Positions 9,294 through 17,929 of a stretch of DNA of 64,000 bases are shown in pieces. The notes under the pieces are model-generated. The model did not search any database and was not told where the DNA came from. It saw nothing but the letters and a program-made list of their open reading frames with translations. Every line of letters starts with the position of its first letter. Positions within the stretch are counted from its first letter, which is position 1. The stretch comes from CAVUAN01 sp963739435 (lineage in GTDB: Bacteria > Acidobacteriota > Thermoanaerobaculia > UBA5066 > Gp7-AA6): positions 1 through 64,000 of the forward strand of contig CAVUAN010000015.1 of the NCBI GenBank assembly GCA_963739435.1, written 5' to 3'. The translations under genes were made by a program, and so were the position numbers.

Positions 9294-10280
9294 CGGGTGT
9301 GCCGGGGGCCTGGCCGATCGCGCCCGCCGATGTCCTCGCGGCGCGCCGGCGGCTGCTTCCCTACCTCGCGCCAACGCCCCTGCGGAGGTATGCCGTTCTC
9401 GACGAGGCCGTCGGCCTCGGGATATCCGTTTTCGTGAAACACGAGAACCACAACCCCACGAACTCCTTCAAGGTCCGCAGCGCCCTCTCCGCGATGTCGG
9501 CCCTTCCAGCCAGAGGCGCGGAAGCACGGGGTCGTGGGCGCCACGCGGGGCAACTACGGCCAGGGGCTGGCCTATGCGGGCGCCCTGCTCGGCATCCCGG
9601 TGACGATCTGCGTGCCGCTCGGAAACAACTCCGAGAAGAACGCGGCCATGCGAGGGCTCGGAGCGGTCCTCATCGAGGAGGGTCGCGACTACGACGAGTC
9701 TGTGACGGTGGCCGGCCGCCTGGTTGCGGAACGCGGCTTGACGCTCATCCATGCGACCAACGACCGCGGCATCCTCGCCGGCGCGGCGACCCTCTCCTTC
9801 GAGATGCTCGAGGAGGCGCCGGACCTCGACGCGATGGTCGTCTCGGTGGGCGGCGGATCGCAGGCCGTGGGCGCGCTGACGGCAGGCCGCGCCCTGCGGC
9901 CGAAGCTGCGCGTGTTCGGCGTCCAGGCGGCTGAGGCATCTGCAGCACACGATTCCTGGCACGCGGGCAGAATGCTCCAGACAGCCTCCGCCAACACGTT
10001 TGCGGACGGCCTGGCGACCCGCAGCGCCTACACGATGACGTTTCCGACGCTCCAGGAGGGGCTGGCGGGATTCCTGACGGTTGCCGAAGGGGAGCTGGCC
10101 GAGGCGGTCCGCCTGCTTCTCATGTCGACGCACAATCTCGCGGAGGGAGCGGGAGCTGCGGGTCTGGCCGGGCTCGTTCGGCTGGCCCCGACTCTTGCCG
10201 GAATGAAGGTCGGGATCATCCTCTCCGGGAGTAACATAGACACACCGACCCTCGGGAGGATCCTCAATCGGGAGATTTGA
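9290..10280 (+). CDS. threonine/serine dehydratase-like PLP enzyme (one frameshift)
   Basis: This fold-type II PLP enzyme resembles threonine dehydratase (threonine to 2-oxobutanoate) or serine racemase/dehydratase. The PLP lysine is in NSFKVRSALSAM. The frame breaks near 9505-9515, and the next frame carries ARKHGVVGATRGNYGQGLAY, the phosphate-binding VSVGGGSQAVGAL and the ending MKVGIILSGSNIDTPTLGRIL. There is no ACT regulatory domain, so it is the short, catabolic-type form. The coding span is one base over a multiple of three, consistent with one extra base. It is translationally coupled to the transglycosylase gene by an ATGA overlap, with no obvious functional link. Confidence 0.85.
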
Positions 10281-10359
10281 AATCCGTCAACCCGGAACCG
10301 CGAAGGATCGTCTGAGAGACGAGCACACACCTGCTCGAAGCGGACAAGGAGATCGAAAG

Positions 10360-10677
10360 ATGAACAGATTGTCAGGTTCCCGGCTCCTGGTTGCCGCCGC
10401 CGCCTTTTGCGCCACCCTGGCGGCCCCGCCGGCCCTCGAGGCCGCGACCGTGTATGTGAAGGTCGCGCCGCCTGCGCCGATCGTCGAGGTCAGGGCCGTC
10501 GCCCCCTCGCACGCCCATGTCTGGATCGGTGGTTACCATCGCTGGAACGGCACGGCCTACGTCTGGGTTCCGGGCCGCTACGCCTTGCCGCCCCACCCGG
10601 GCCAGGTCTGGGTGGCCGGCCATTGGTCCCATCACCATAGCCACGGCTACTACTGGGTCGACGGACATTGGAGATGA
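10360..10677 (+). CDS. small exported YXWGXW-type repeat protein
   Basis: The 105-residue product has a signal peptide (LLVAAAAFCATLAAPPALEA) followed by a Tyr/Trp/His-rich mature part. Repeated short units (HVWIGGYHRW, AYVWVPGRYALPPHPGQVWVAGHW, YYWVDGHW) match the pattern of YXWGXW-repeat proteins that occur as small secreted or surface proteins. AAGGAG at about 10346 gives a good ribosome site for the ATG. The function of the family is not known to me; the His clusters (HWSHHHSHG) could bind metal. It stands alone, convergent with the next gene. Confidence 0.75.
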   Translation: MNRLSGSRLLVAAAAFCATLAAPPALEAATVYVKVAPPAPIVEVRAVAPSHAHVWIGGYHRWNGTAYVWVPGRYALPPHPGQVWVAGHWSHHHSHGYYWVDGHWR

Positions 10678-10729
10678 CCGTAGCTCACACTGCGGAGTGA
10701 AGCCGGAGAGCGAGGGCCGCAGGGGTGGC

Positions 10730-10775
10730 GGGGGCGGAGGCCCCCGTCGCTGTATCGCAGGCCGGTACTCCGGCC
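10730..10775. terminator. two GC-rich stem-loops between convergent genes
   Basis: The 144 bases between the small secreted protein and the convergent SPOR-barrel gene hold two short perfect hairpins: GGGGGC/GCCCCC with a 4-base loop (10730-10745) and GGCCGG/CCGGCC with a 4-base loop (10760-10775). Their place between two converging stops fits a transcription end. Neither has a T-run, so this is a weak call. I see no gene in the gap. Confidence 0.35.
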
Positions 10776-10821
10776 GAGAAACACCGACGGGGTCGCACCC
10801 GCCAGGACCCCGAAGGCCCGT

Positions 10822-12552
10822 CTAGAACGTGAAGCGGAGCTCGCCGATGTACCGCTGGCTCTTGCCGTACTGCCCGAAGTAGCCGGTCACCGGACCGCCG
10901 AAGGCGTCGGCACCGATAGCCCAGCCGAAGGTCCTTGCGGAAGCTCCACATCAGGAGGAAGCGGGCCATCCAGCCCTGGTCCTTGAAGCTCGTGATGCCC
11001 AGGATCTCCGCTTCGAGGCGGTCGTCGAAGGCCTTGGAGGAGACCTGGAGCGAGCCGCCCGGATCGAACGCGGGCGCCGCGAAGAGGTCGGGGTTGCGAT
11101 TGAAGATCCCGCGAGCGAACAGCTGCACGTTGGCCTGGGCGCCCTCGGCAAACGGATACTCGACGGACACGACGCCGCTCATCGTGTTCTGGGCGACGAG
11201 CCCGTCGGCATCGCTCAAGGTCGTCACGGGCAGGCGCTGGCCGGAGGTGTAGACCGCCTCGGTCTTCAAGACGACAGCGCCGACGTCCTTGGCTAGCGTC
11301 GAAGCCGGCCTGGCGGATGCGCGAGTGGGTGGCCTGGTAGACGAACGTCGGAGCGGGGCCCGGAACGAATCGTCCGCGTGAAGGCGGCCTGAGAGTCCAC
11401 GCTGTCGTAGTAGAAGAGCGCGGTGTCGAACCCGCCGGCCAGAAGGGAGAACCGCGCTCCATAGGCGCCGTTGGCGAGCGTGTTCGGCGGCATCTGCTCG
11501 TTCAGAATGACCTCGTTGCTGCCCGGCGGGGGAGGCGGGGGCAGGGGGTAGAAATCCTGCCCGGGAACGCCGATGCGGTCGTATGTCATGTAGGGGATGC
11601 CGATCGCCTCGGCGTGGAAGTTGCCCTTCGTCCACTCGAGGCGCAGCGCCCACTGCGGGATTCGGATGTAGTCGAGGTCGCGGGCCAGAAACTCGTGGAG
11701 CTCGCGGGCCGAAACGACGTCGGCGAAGAAGAGGCCGACGACTTCACCCCACACGATCTGCTGTCGGCCCGCCCGGATGTCGAAGTCGCCGAGCGAGGCG
11801 TCGATGTAGGTCTCGCGAAAGTCCGTAGAACCACTGTCCGTCGTCCTTGGCGCGCTGGGGATAGAAGCTCGTCACGTCGTAGATCGCGTCGTACCAGAAG
11901 CGGCCGGAGATCTTCCACTTGACTGCTTCGGAGAAGCTGCCCGACGCGCCGACCTCGAGCAGGCTCTTGAACTTGGAGCCGTGGGCCGGCGCCGGAGTCG
12001 TGTAGGCGCCCTGCTCCTGGAAGCTCCCGAAGAGCTTGAAGGACTCGCCGCCGCCTGCTCCCGCGTGTTCTTCCGAGGGCAGAGACAGCGCCGGAGCGGG
12101 AGCCGGGGGAGGGATCGGCACTTCCGCGGCGGCGCCGGCGCGTCGGCCGGCGGCGGCGTTGTCTCGGGGAGGCGGGGCCGCTGGCCCGGCGGGAGTCGGG
12201 ACCGGGGTCGGCGCCGGTGTGGCGCAGCGGCGGCGAGCGACTGTGGGAGTTGGGGGCAGCTGGCGGCGTGTAGGGCCGATCAGCGACTAGCCCGGCCAGC
12301 CCTGCGCTTTCAGGCGGACCGCGATGGCCTCCGCGGTCTTTCGGTCGAGATAGGGTCCGACCAGCAGGCGGGTGAGCGGCCGGCCGACCTTGGGGCGTGA
12401 ACTCTTCGGTAGCCACGGGGAAGCCCGCCTTCTTCAATCGCGCGGCGCCCTCGGCCACGTACTCCCGCTCCGCATAGGCCGCGACCTGGACCACCCAGTC
12501 GGCCCGGGCGGTTCCCAGGCCGGAGACGCACGAGCGCCAGCGTGAGGGCCAC
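10822..12552 (-). CDS. SPOR domain - Pro-rich linker - DUF1302-like outer-membrane beta-barrel protein (frameshifted)
   Basis: Pieced across frames, this reads as one exported protein. A GTG at 12552 starts a signal peptide (VALTLALV, then VSGLGTARA). A SPOR-like module follows: DWVVQVAAYAEREYVAEG, AARLKKAGFPVATEEFTP, and, one frame on, RPLTRLLVGPYLDRKTAEAI and VRLKAQGWAG. Next is an Ala/Pro-rich linker (TPAPTPVPTPAGPAAPPP) and a long beta-barrel resembling DUF1302 porins (FKLFGSFQEQGAYTT, DFDIRAGRQQIVWGEVVGLF, LDYIRIPQWALRLEWTKG), ending in the aromatic RYIGELRFTF typical of outer-membrane proteins. Breaks lie near 12393 (a G4 run), 12305, 12250, 11830, 11350, 11290 and 10930. SPOR domains bind denuded peptidoglycan, so the protein may pin a pore to the wall. 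It follows the ABC ATPase by 29 bases. Confidence 0.7.
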
Positions 12553-12581
12553 GCGGCGCAGCCGATGGAGGTCTCATCGCA

Positions 12582-13440
12582 TCAAGGTCTGATCGGCCCA
12601 GTCGCCGCCGGCCGCTGGGCACGCGTCGTGCGGCGGCGTATCTCCTCGCGTTTCTTCTCGGCCAGCGGCTGCGGCATTTCGGTGAAGGCCTGCGACAGCA
12701 GGTCGTCGAAAGCCTTCTCGAGCGATGCGAGGTGCTCACGGACGTCCCAGGTCTTGAAGATGCCCTGCTCGGTCAGCACGCCGTCGTTGACCTCCACGAC
12801 CCAGTCGGCCATGTCCATCACCGACGGATCGTGGGTCGAGAAGATGAACGTCATGCCCTGGGTTCGGTTCAGGTCCTTCATGAGGGCGAGAATGCTGCCG
12901 CCGGTCTTGTGGTCGAGGTTGGCCGTGGGCTCGTCGGCCAGGATGATCTTCGGATGGGTGGCGAGGGCACGCGCGATCGCCACGCGCTGGCGCTGCCCGC
13001 CCGACAGCTCGTTGGGCCGCTGCCGCTTGTGCCTTTCGAGGCCCACGACTTCGAGGTACTGGTCGACCCGTTTCCGGCGCTCCGAGCGGGAGAGCTCCTT
13101 CATCTGGAGCAGCGGATACTCGATGTTCTCGGCCGCCGAAAGCACGGGCAGCAGGTTGAAGGTCTGAAAGATGAAGCCCATCGTCCGAAGCCTCAGGTCC
13201 GCCAGCTCGTCGGGCGTGCGGCCGGCCACCGACTCGTTGCCGATGACGAGATCGCCGCTCGTCGGGGTGTCGATGCAGCCGATGAGGTTCAGGAGGGTCG
13301 TCTTGCCGCTGCCGGAAGGCCCCGCGATCGCGAGGAACTCGCCCGCGTTGATGGTGAGATTGATGTCGCGAAGGGCGGCAACTTCCTGCTTGCCCGAGGG
13401 TGTAGGTCTTGCAGAGCTTCTCGACGCGGACGAGGCTCAC
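12582..13440 (-). CDS. ABC transporter ATPase, LolD/MacB type (one frameshift)
   Basis: This ATPase energises an FtsX-family transporter, most likely the two permeases encoded at 14.3-16.8 kb. It shows the Walker A (GPSGSGKTTLL), Q-loop (FQTFNLLPVL), the signature LSGGQRQRVAIARAL, Walker B (IILADEPTANLD) and the H-loop (FSTHD). The GTG at 13440 sits 6 bases after GGAGGG. The frame breaks at about 13394, after KTYTLG; GKQEVAALRDINLTINAGEF continues in the next frame and the total is one base over a multiple of three. The C-terminal extension after the H-loop (VREHLASLEKAFDDLLSQAF) is longer than in LolD and is helical. It is followed closely by the SPOR-barrel gene. Confidence 0.88.
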
Positions 13441-13559
13441 GGCCGACCCTCCCCGGCCGGTCCACGCCATCGGAAGTCATTCATGGCGCTGATGTTCCAT
13501 GGTAGCCGACCGCCGCCCCCTTCGCAAGTCGCGGGTGCCCGCGTGCTACGATTTTGAAC

Positions 13560-14309
13560 ATGCGCATCCTCGAGGCGGCGGCGCTGGCCGCGTTGCTCGC
13601 CGCCTCGCCGGCTGCCACAACAATCGGCGCCGAAGAGCCGCCCCCCAAGGAGATCGTTCAGAAAGCGGACGCCATCCGGTTTCCGCAAACGGATTACGAG
13701 GTCTCCGTCGCCGTGACGTCTGTCGCGGCCGGCCGGCAGCCCGACCTGCGACGCTACGAAATCCTCTCCAAGGGAAACGACCGGACGCTCGTCATCACCA
13801 CCGATCCCGTCGCGGACAAGGGGCAGGTCCTGCTCATGCGCGAGAAGGACCTCTGGATCTACATGCCGAGCCTCTCTCAGCCGTTGCGGCTGCCATTGTC
13901 CCAGCGGCTCACGGGGCAGGTGGCCAATGGCGATCTCGCGCGCTCCAACTTCTCCGGCGACTACAACGCCACGATCGCCCGAACCGAGGACGTTGACGGT
14001 GTCTCGTACTGGGTTCTCGAACTGTTGGCCGCCGACAAGGGAATGACGTACAACCGGCTGCTCTACTGGGTGAGCCGGTCCAACTTCCGGCCCCTCAAGG
14101 CCGAGTTCTACGGGCTTTCCGGCAAGGTCCTGAAGACCTGCCGTTATGAGAACTACGTGGATGCCGGCGGAGCCCGCCGCCCCGCCCGCGTCGTCATGGA
14201 GGACGCCCTGGCCGCCGGCGGCAAGTCGGTCCTCGATTACTCCAATTTCCAGCTCAAGAGCCTTGCGGACAAGATCTTCACCAAGGACTACCTCAAGAAG
14301 CTGTCCTAG
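13560..14309 (+). CDS. LolA-like outer-membrane lipoprotein-sorting protein
   Basis: This exported 249-residue protein has a signal peptide (ILEAAALAALLAASPAATTIGA) and the fold typical of the LolA-like sorting family (PF17131 style): QADYEV-type strands, KGQVLLMREKDLWIYMPS, RSNFSGDYNAT and FRPLKAEFYGLSGKVLK. Such proteins carry a hydrophobic ligand across the periplasm and often sit beside FtsX-type ABC transporters or RND exporters. The ATG at 13560 is chosen over an in-frame TTG two codons earlier. The gene lies on the opposite strand between the ATPase and permease genes, and its stop overlaps the permease stop by 4 bases tail to tail. The cargo is unknown: a lipoprotein or a lipid. Confidence 0.8.
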   Translation: MRILEAAALAALLAASPAATTIGAEEPPPKEIVQKADAIRFPQTDYEVSVAVTSVAAGRQPDLRRYEILSKGNDRTLVITTDPVADKGQVLLMREKDLWIYMPSLSQPLRLPLSQRLTGQVANGDLARSNFSGDYNATIARTEDVDGVSYWVLELLAADKGMTYNRLLYWVSRSNFRPLKAEFYGLSGKVLKTCRYENYVDAGGARRPARVVMEDALAAGGKSVLDYSNFQLKSLADKIFTKDYLKKLS

Positions 14310-15562
14310 TTTTGCCGGAGGGCGTCGACGACGGGGAGGCGCGAGGCCCGTCGGGCGGGTAGCAGAGCGGCGAGCGCCGTCGCCAGAAACCCGGCCAGGG
14401 AGGCCCGCACGACGATCTCCGGCACGATGCGGATGTAGGCCGTGTAGCCGGCGTCGGAGTTGGGGGGCGGCGGCATCGGGATCCCGAGGGCAGAAATTCC
14501 GGTGGCCAGGCCCAGGCCGAGTCCCACGCCGAGCAAGGCGCCGATCAAGCCCATGATCACGTTCTCGAGCACCACGAGCCTCCAGACCTCGTTCTGCCGG
14601 TTTCCCAGGGCCATCATCGTGCCCACTTCTCCCGTTCGCTCGAAGATCGTCATGTTCACGCTGTTGGCCACCGTGAGCAGGACCATGCAGAGGGTGATGA
14701 GCTGGAGCACGCCGAACTGCCTCCGGTAGAGAGCGACGGTCTTCTGGTAGAAGTCCGCCAGCTCCAGCCAGGTCTTGACCTCGTACTCCCTGGGCGGCAG
14801 GTCACGGCGCAGGGCGGCCGCCACGGCATTCGTTTGGGCGGTGTCGTCGAGCGACAGGACGAGGGCGTGCACGGCCCTGGTCGCGACGAGCTCCTGGGCC
14901 GCGGCCAGGCGAATCCGAACGGCGCGGTCGTCGTAGTCCTTCGAGAAGGTCCGAAAGACGCCGACGATCTGAAAATCGAGGCTGTTCAGGGCTCCGTCGG
15001 GTGTGTTGAGGAGAATCGTCGCCGAATCTCCCGGAGCGAGCTTCATCGAGGACGCGACGCCCTCGCCCAGCAGGATTCCATATGTGTCCGTCGCCGCGAG
15101 CTGGCGTCCGGCCACGAGAGTGAACGCCCGCTGCTGGGCCTCCCGGACGCCCTTCTTCATCCAGGCCGGCACGTAGCTGCCGAGGCGAGCCTCTTTCTCG
15201 GGGTCGACACCGTCCCCGATGACCGAGTAGTTGGCCCTGCCGTTCGAGAGCAGGCCCGCAAACTGCAAGCGGGGGAGCACGTCCTCGACGTGCGCGACCT
15301 TGCGGAGGCGCTCCATCTGCTCCGTGGCGTCCGAGATCATGTACTGGTAGGGAGCGCCCCGGCCGAACGTGGTGAAGCCGGCCCGATAGACCTGGACGTG
15401 GCCCAGGCGCGCGTGGATCGTGGCTTCGCGCAGCTGCACGAAGATGTCCTCGACGAATCCGCCCGAGAGAATCAAGCCGGCCACGCCAAAAGCGATGGCT
15501 GCCAGCGTCAGGGCGGTCCGCATTTTCTGGCGGAAAATATTTCGGAACGCGAGTTTCAGCAT
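14306..15562 (-). CDS. FtsX-family ABC transporter permease (second of pair)
   Basis: This 418-residue permease has the LolC/LolE/MacB layout: one N-terminal membrane helix (ALTLAAIAFGVAGLILSGGF), a large periplasmic domain of about 230 residues, and three C-terminal helices (LQLITLCMVLLTVANSVNM, NVIMGLIGALLGVGLGLGL and ASLAGFLATALAALL) with the conserved FERTGEVGTMMALG cytoplasmic turn before helix 3. It lies 3 bases after its paralogue, so the two make a heterodimer. MacB/Lol systems do not transport through the membrane but pull cargo out of, or act within, the periplasm. The LolA-like protein encoded next door is a likely partner. Confidence 0.88.
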   Translation of the reverse strand: MLKLAFRNIFRQKMRTALTLAAIAFGVAGLILSGGFVEDIFVQLREATIHARLGHVQVYRAGFTTFGRGAPYQYMISDATEQMERLRKVAHVEDVLPRLQFAGLLSNGRANYSVIGDGVDPEKEARLGSYVPAWMKKGVREAQQRAFTLVAGRQLAATDTYGILLGEGVASSMKLAPGDSATILLNTPDGALNSLDFQIVGVFRTFSKDYDDRAVRIRLAAAQELVATRAVHALVLSLDDTAQTNAVAAALRRDLPPREYEVKTWLELADFYQKTVALYRRQFGVLQLITLCMVLLTVANSVNMTIFERTGEVGTMMALGNRQNEVWRLVVLENVIMGLIGALLGVGLGLGLATGISALGIPMPPPPNSDAGYTAYIRIVPEIVVRASLAGFLATALAALLPARRASRLPVVDALRQN

Positions 15563-15565
15563 GGG

Positions 15566-16795
15566 CTACCGGTTGTGGCGCAGGGCGTCGACGATCTTCA
15601 GGCGCGAGGCCCGCCATGCCGGGTGCAGGCTCGCGAGAAGGGCGGTTCCCACGGCGATCGAGAAGGCGCGCGCGGCCAGCGGGGCCGTGACGAGGATCTC
15701 GGCCCGGTAGCTGCGGTTCGAACCGGGAGGCGGGGGCATCGGGATTCCCACGGAGGAGATCAGGTGAGCAAGGCCCAGGCCGATGAGGACGCCCGCGACC
15801 CCGCCGACGAGGCCCAGGAAAAGGCCCTCGAAGAGGAAGAGTCTGAGGATCCGCCGGCTCTGGGATCCCGTGGCCATGAGGGTCCCGATCTCGCCCGTTC
15901 GCTCGAGCACGCTCTTGGTCAGCGTATTCGAGATCGAGAGGATGATGATGAGCGCGATGATGAGGTCCACGACGCCCATTTGCCGCGAGAAGAGCTTTAC
16001 CGTCTTGTTGTAGAAGTCTGCCATCTCGCTCCAGGGGCGGAACGCGAGCCGCGAGGTTGCCTCGGGGAACCGGGCGCGAAACTGTCGCAGGACCTCGGGG
16101 GTGTTCTCGGTCTTGTCGAGCAACACGACCCAGGTGTGGGCTCCATCCACGCGCAGGAGCTCCTCGGCCGCGGCGATCGGCAGGCGCAGCGCGACGTCAT
16201 CGAACGCTTTCGTGTAGGTCGCGAACAGGCCGAGGACGCGCAACTCGACCGCGTTCATTCCTCCCGAGGCCGTCGCTGCCAGCAGAACGACAGAGTCTCC
16301 CGGGCGAGCTCCCACGGTGGCGGCCAGCCCCTCCCCGAGAATGACTCCCTTGGGCTCGCTCGCCGACAGGTTTCTTCCGGAGGTGATCGACAGCAGCCCG
16401 CTGACGGCGCTCTCTTTCTCCGGGTCGACACCCTCGCCGAGAAAGGAAACGGTTACGTCCCCGTGCGAGAGAAGCCCTCCGAACGACAGCCGCGGCGTGA
16501 CGACCCGCACGCCCGCCGTGGCCTTGATCCGCTCGAGCTCGTTGGCCTGGCCCGACAGGAGGAAGGCGAACGGGTCGGCCGTGCCGTCCGTGAAGTAGTT
16601 GGGGCGCGTGACCTGGATATGGCCCAACCGGGACTGGATCGTCGTCTCCCGGAGATTCAGAAAGATCCACTCGATGAAGCCCCCGCTCTGCAGCAGGGCA
16701 GCCACTCCGAAGACGATCGCCGACAGCGCGATCGCCGAGCGCACGCGGTGTCGGAAAATGTTTCGGAAGGCGAGGGCAAGGTCTTTCACCTCCAT
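15566..16795 (-). CDS. FtsX-family ABC transporter permease (first of pair)
   Basis: This 409-residue paralogue of the following permease has the same layout: an N-terminal helix (AIALSAIVFGVAALLQSGGF), a periplasmic domain carrying VSFLGEGVDPEKE (shared with GDGVDPEKEA in its partner), and three C-terminal helices with LERTGEIGTLMATG. The ATG at 16795 is 9 bases from the divergent radical SAM gene start, so the promoters of both must lie within the other gene or in this short gap. The pair is expected to work with the ATPase at 12.6-13.4 kb. Confidence 0.88.
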   Translation of the reverse strand: MEVKDLALAFRNIFRHRVRSAIALSAIVFGVAALLQSGGFIEWIFLNLRETTIQSRLGHIQVTRPNYFTDGTADPFAFLLSGQANELERIKATAGVRVVTPRLSFGGLLSHGDVTVSFLGEGVDPEKESAVSGLLSITSGRNLSASEPKGVILGEGLAATVGARPGDSVVLLAATASGGMNAVELRVLGLFATYTKAFDDVALRLPIAAAEELLRVDGAHTWVVLLDKTENTPEVLRQFRARFPEATSRLAFRPWSEMADFYNKTVKLFSRQMGVVDLIIALIIILSISNTLTKSVLERTGEIGTLMATGSQSRRILRLFLFEGLFLGLVGGVAGVLIGLGLAHLISSVGIPMPPPPGSNRSYRAEILVTAPLAARAFSIAVGTALLASLHPAWRASRLKIVDALRHNR

Positions 16796-16804
16796 GAGGA
16801 TACG

Positions 16805-17926
16805 ATGAATCTGCTATCATTCCGTTCAACCAACACCGACACGATGCTCTGGACCGGAGTCACTCTCTTTCCGACGTTCGTCTGCAATTTCACGTGTCCG
16901 TTCTGTGCCTTTTCCGCCGATTTGAATCAGCACCGCGACGAGCTGACGCTGGAAGAGCTGGAGACAATCGCTCGAAAGTTGGGCAGGGTTCTCGTGCTGC
17001 ACATCGGTGGGGGAGAGCCGTTCATCCGGCAGGATTTGCCGGAAGTCATCGCTTCCTTCCACCGACACACCGGCGTCACGAAGGTCGAGATCCCGACCAA
17101 CGGCTGGAGCGCGGAGCGCATCGGCAAGCAGGTCGCCCGAATTTTCGAGCTCGTGCCGGGGATTCGCCTGAACGTCCGGATCTCGCTCGATGGTGTCGGG
17201 GCGCTGCACGACCGGGTCCGCGCGCGGCCCGGCTCCTACAAGGCTGCCGTCGAGACGATCGGAGCTCTCGGGGAAATGGCGCGACAGCGGCCGGGCCTCT
17301 CGACCGGCGTGTGCCAGACGATCACTGCGCACAATCAGGAGGCCGCCCTTTCCACCTACCGCACGATCCGAGACGAGCTCAAGCCCGACTCGGTCGTCGT
17401 CAATGTCTGCCGCGACGGCAGCCAGGAGGACCGACAGTCTCTCGACGTCGTCCCGGAACGCTACGCGGAGGTCATCGGCGAGATGAACAGGGACGTGGCG
17501 GCCGGCGCGTGGTGGAACTACCCGCGTAAGCGCTGGTTCCAGTCGGCCTTCTTGAACGGCCTGCACGCAACGGTCTGGGAGCTCATTTCAGAGGAGCTGT
17601 CGAGCGAGAGGCCAGCTATCCGCTGCGCGGCCGGGGCGGGGCGGGCGCTGATCATCTACAGCACCGGAGAGGTCGCTTTCTGCGAGCTGGACGGGGTCGT
17701 CGGCAACCTGCGCGACCATTCTCATGACGTCGGCGCGCTCCTCGAGACGGCAAGAGCGCGGGAGGCCGTCGAAGCGCTCTCCCACTGCGCGAAGCGTCAC
17801 GAGATCTGCTGGCACACGTCCGCGCCCGACCCGCGCCTCAATCCGGGTCTGGCTGCGCGCGTGGTGGGGAAGGCAGTCCGACTGGCCGCTTCCCGGCTGG
17901 CTGCCTCGTTCTCCGGGCGTGCCTGA
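16805..17926 (+). CDS. radical SAM enzyme with C-terminal cysteine-rich region
   Basis: This is a 373-residue radical S-adenosylmethionine enzyme. The [4Fe-4S] motif CNFTCPFC (C27, C31, C34) follows LFPTFV; the GGE motif is HIGGGEPFIRQDLPEV, and NVRISLDGVGALHD is the typical mid-barrel strand. The C-terminus has further cysteines (RCAAGAGRALIIYSTGEVAFCELDG, then SHCAKRHEICWH) like a SPASM or twitch region that binds extra clusters. The ATG at 16805 is used; one at 16844 is possible. It starts a + strand unit with a glycosyltransferase and an SDR, which points to modification of a lipid or small molecule rather than cofactor synthesis. The substrate is unknown. Confidence 0.85.
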   Translation: MNLLSFRSTNTDTMLWTGVTLFPTFVCNFTCPFCAFSADLNQHRDELTLEELETIARKLGRVLVLHIGGGEPFIRQDLPEVIASFHRHTGVTKVEIPTNGWSAERIGKQVARIFELVPGIRLNVRISLDGVGALHDRVRARPGSYKAAVETIGALGEMARQRPGLSTGVCQTITAHNQEAALSTYRTIRDELKPDSVVVNVCRDGSQEDRQSLDVVPERYAEVIGEMNRDVAAGAWWNYPRKRWFQSAFLNGLHATVWELISEELSSERPAIRCAAGAGRALIIYSTGEVAFCELDGVVGNLRDHSHDVGALLETARAREAVEALSHCAKRHEICWHTSAPDPRLNPGLAARVVGKAVRLAASRLAASFSGRA

Positions 17927-17929
17927 ACG

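Noticed and set aside
14834..16804. Very long open frame on the + strand ahead of the radical SAM gene
   Set aside because: It is antisense to the two FtsX permeases, which have full family motifs. The translated sequence is charged and low in complexity, as is usual for antisense frames in GC-rich DNA. Only the part from 16805 is a gene.
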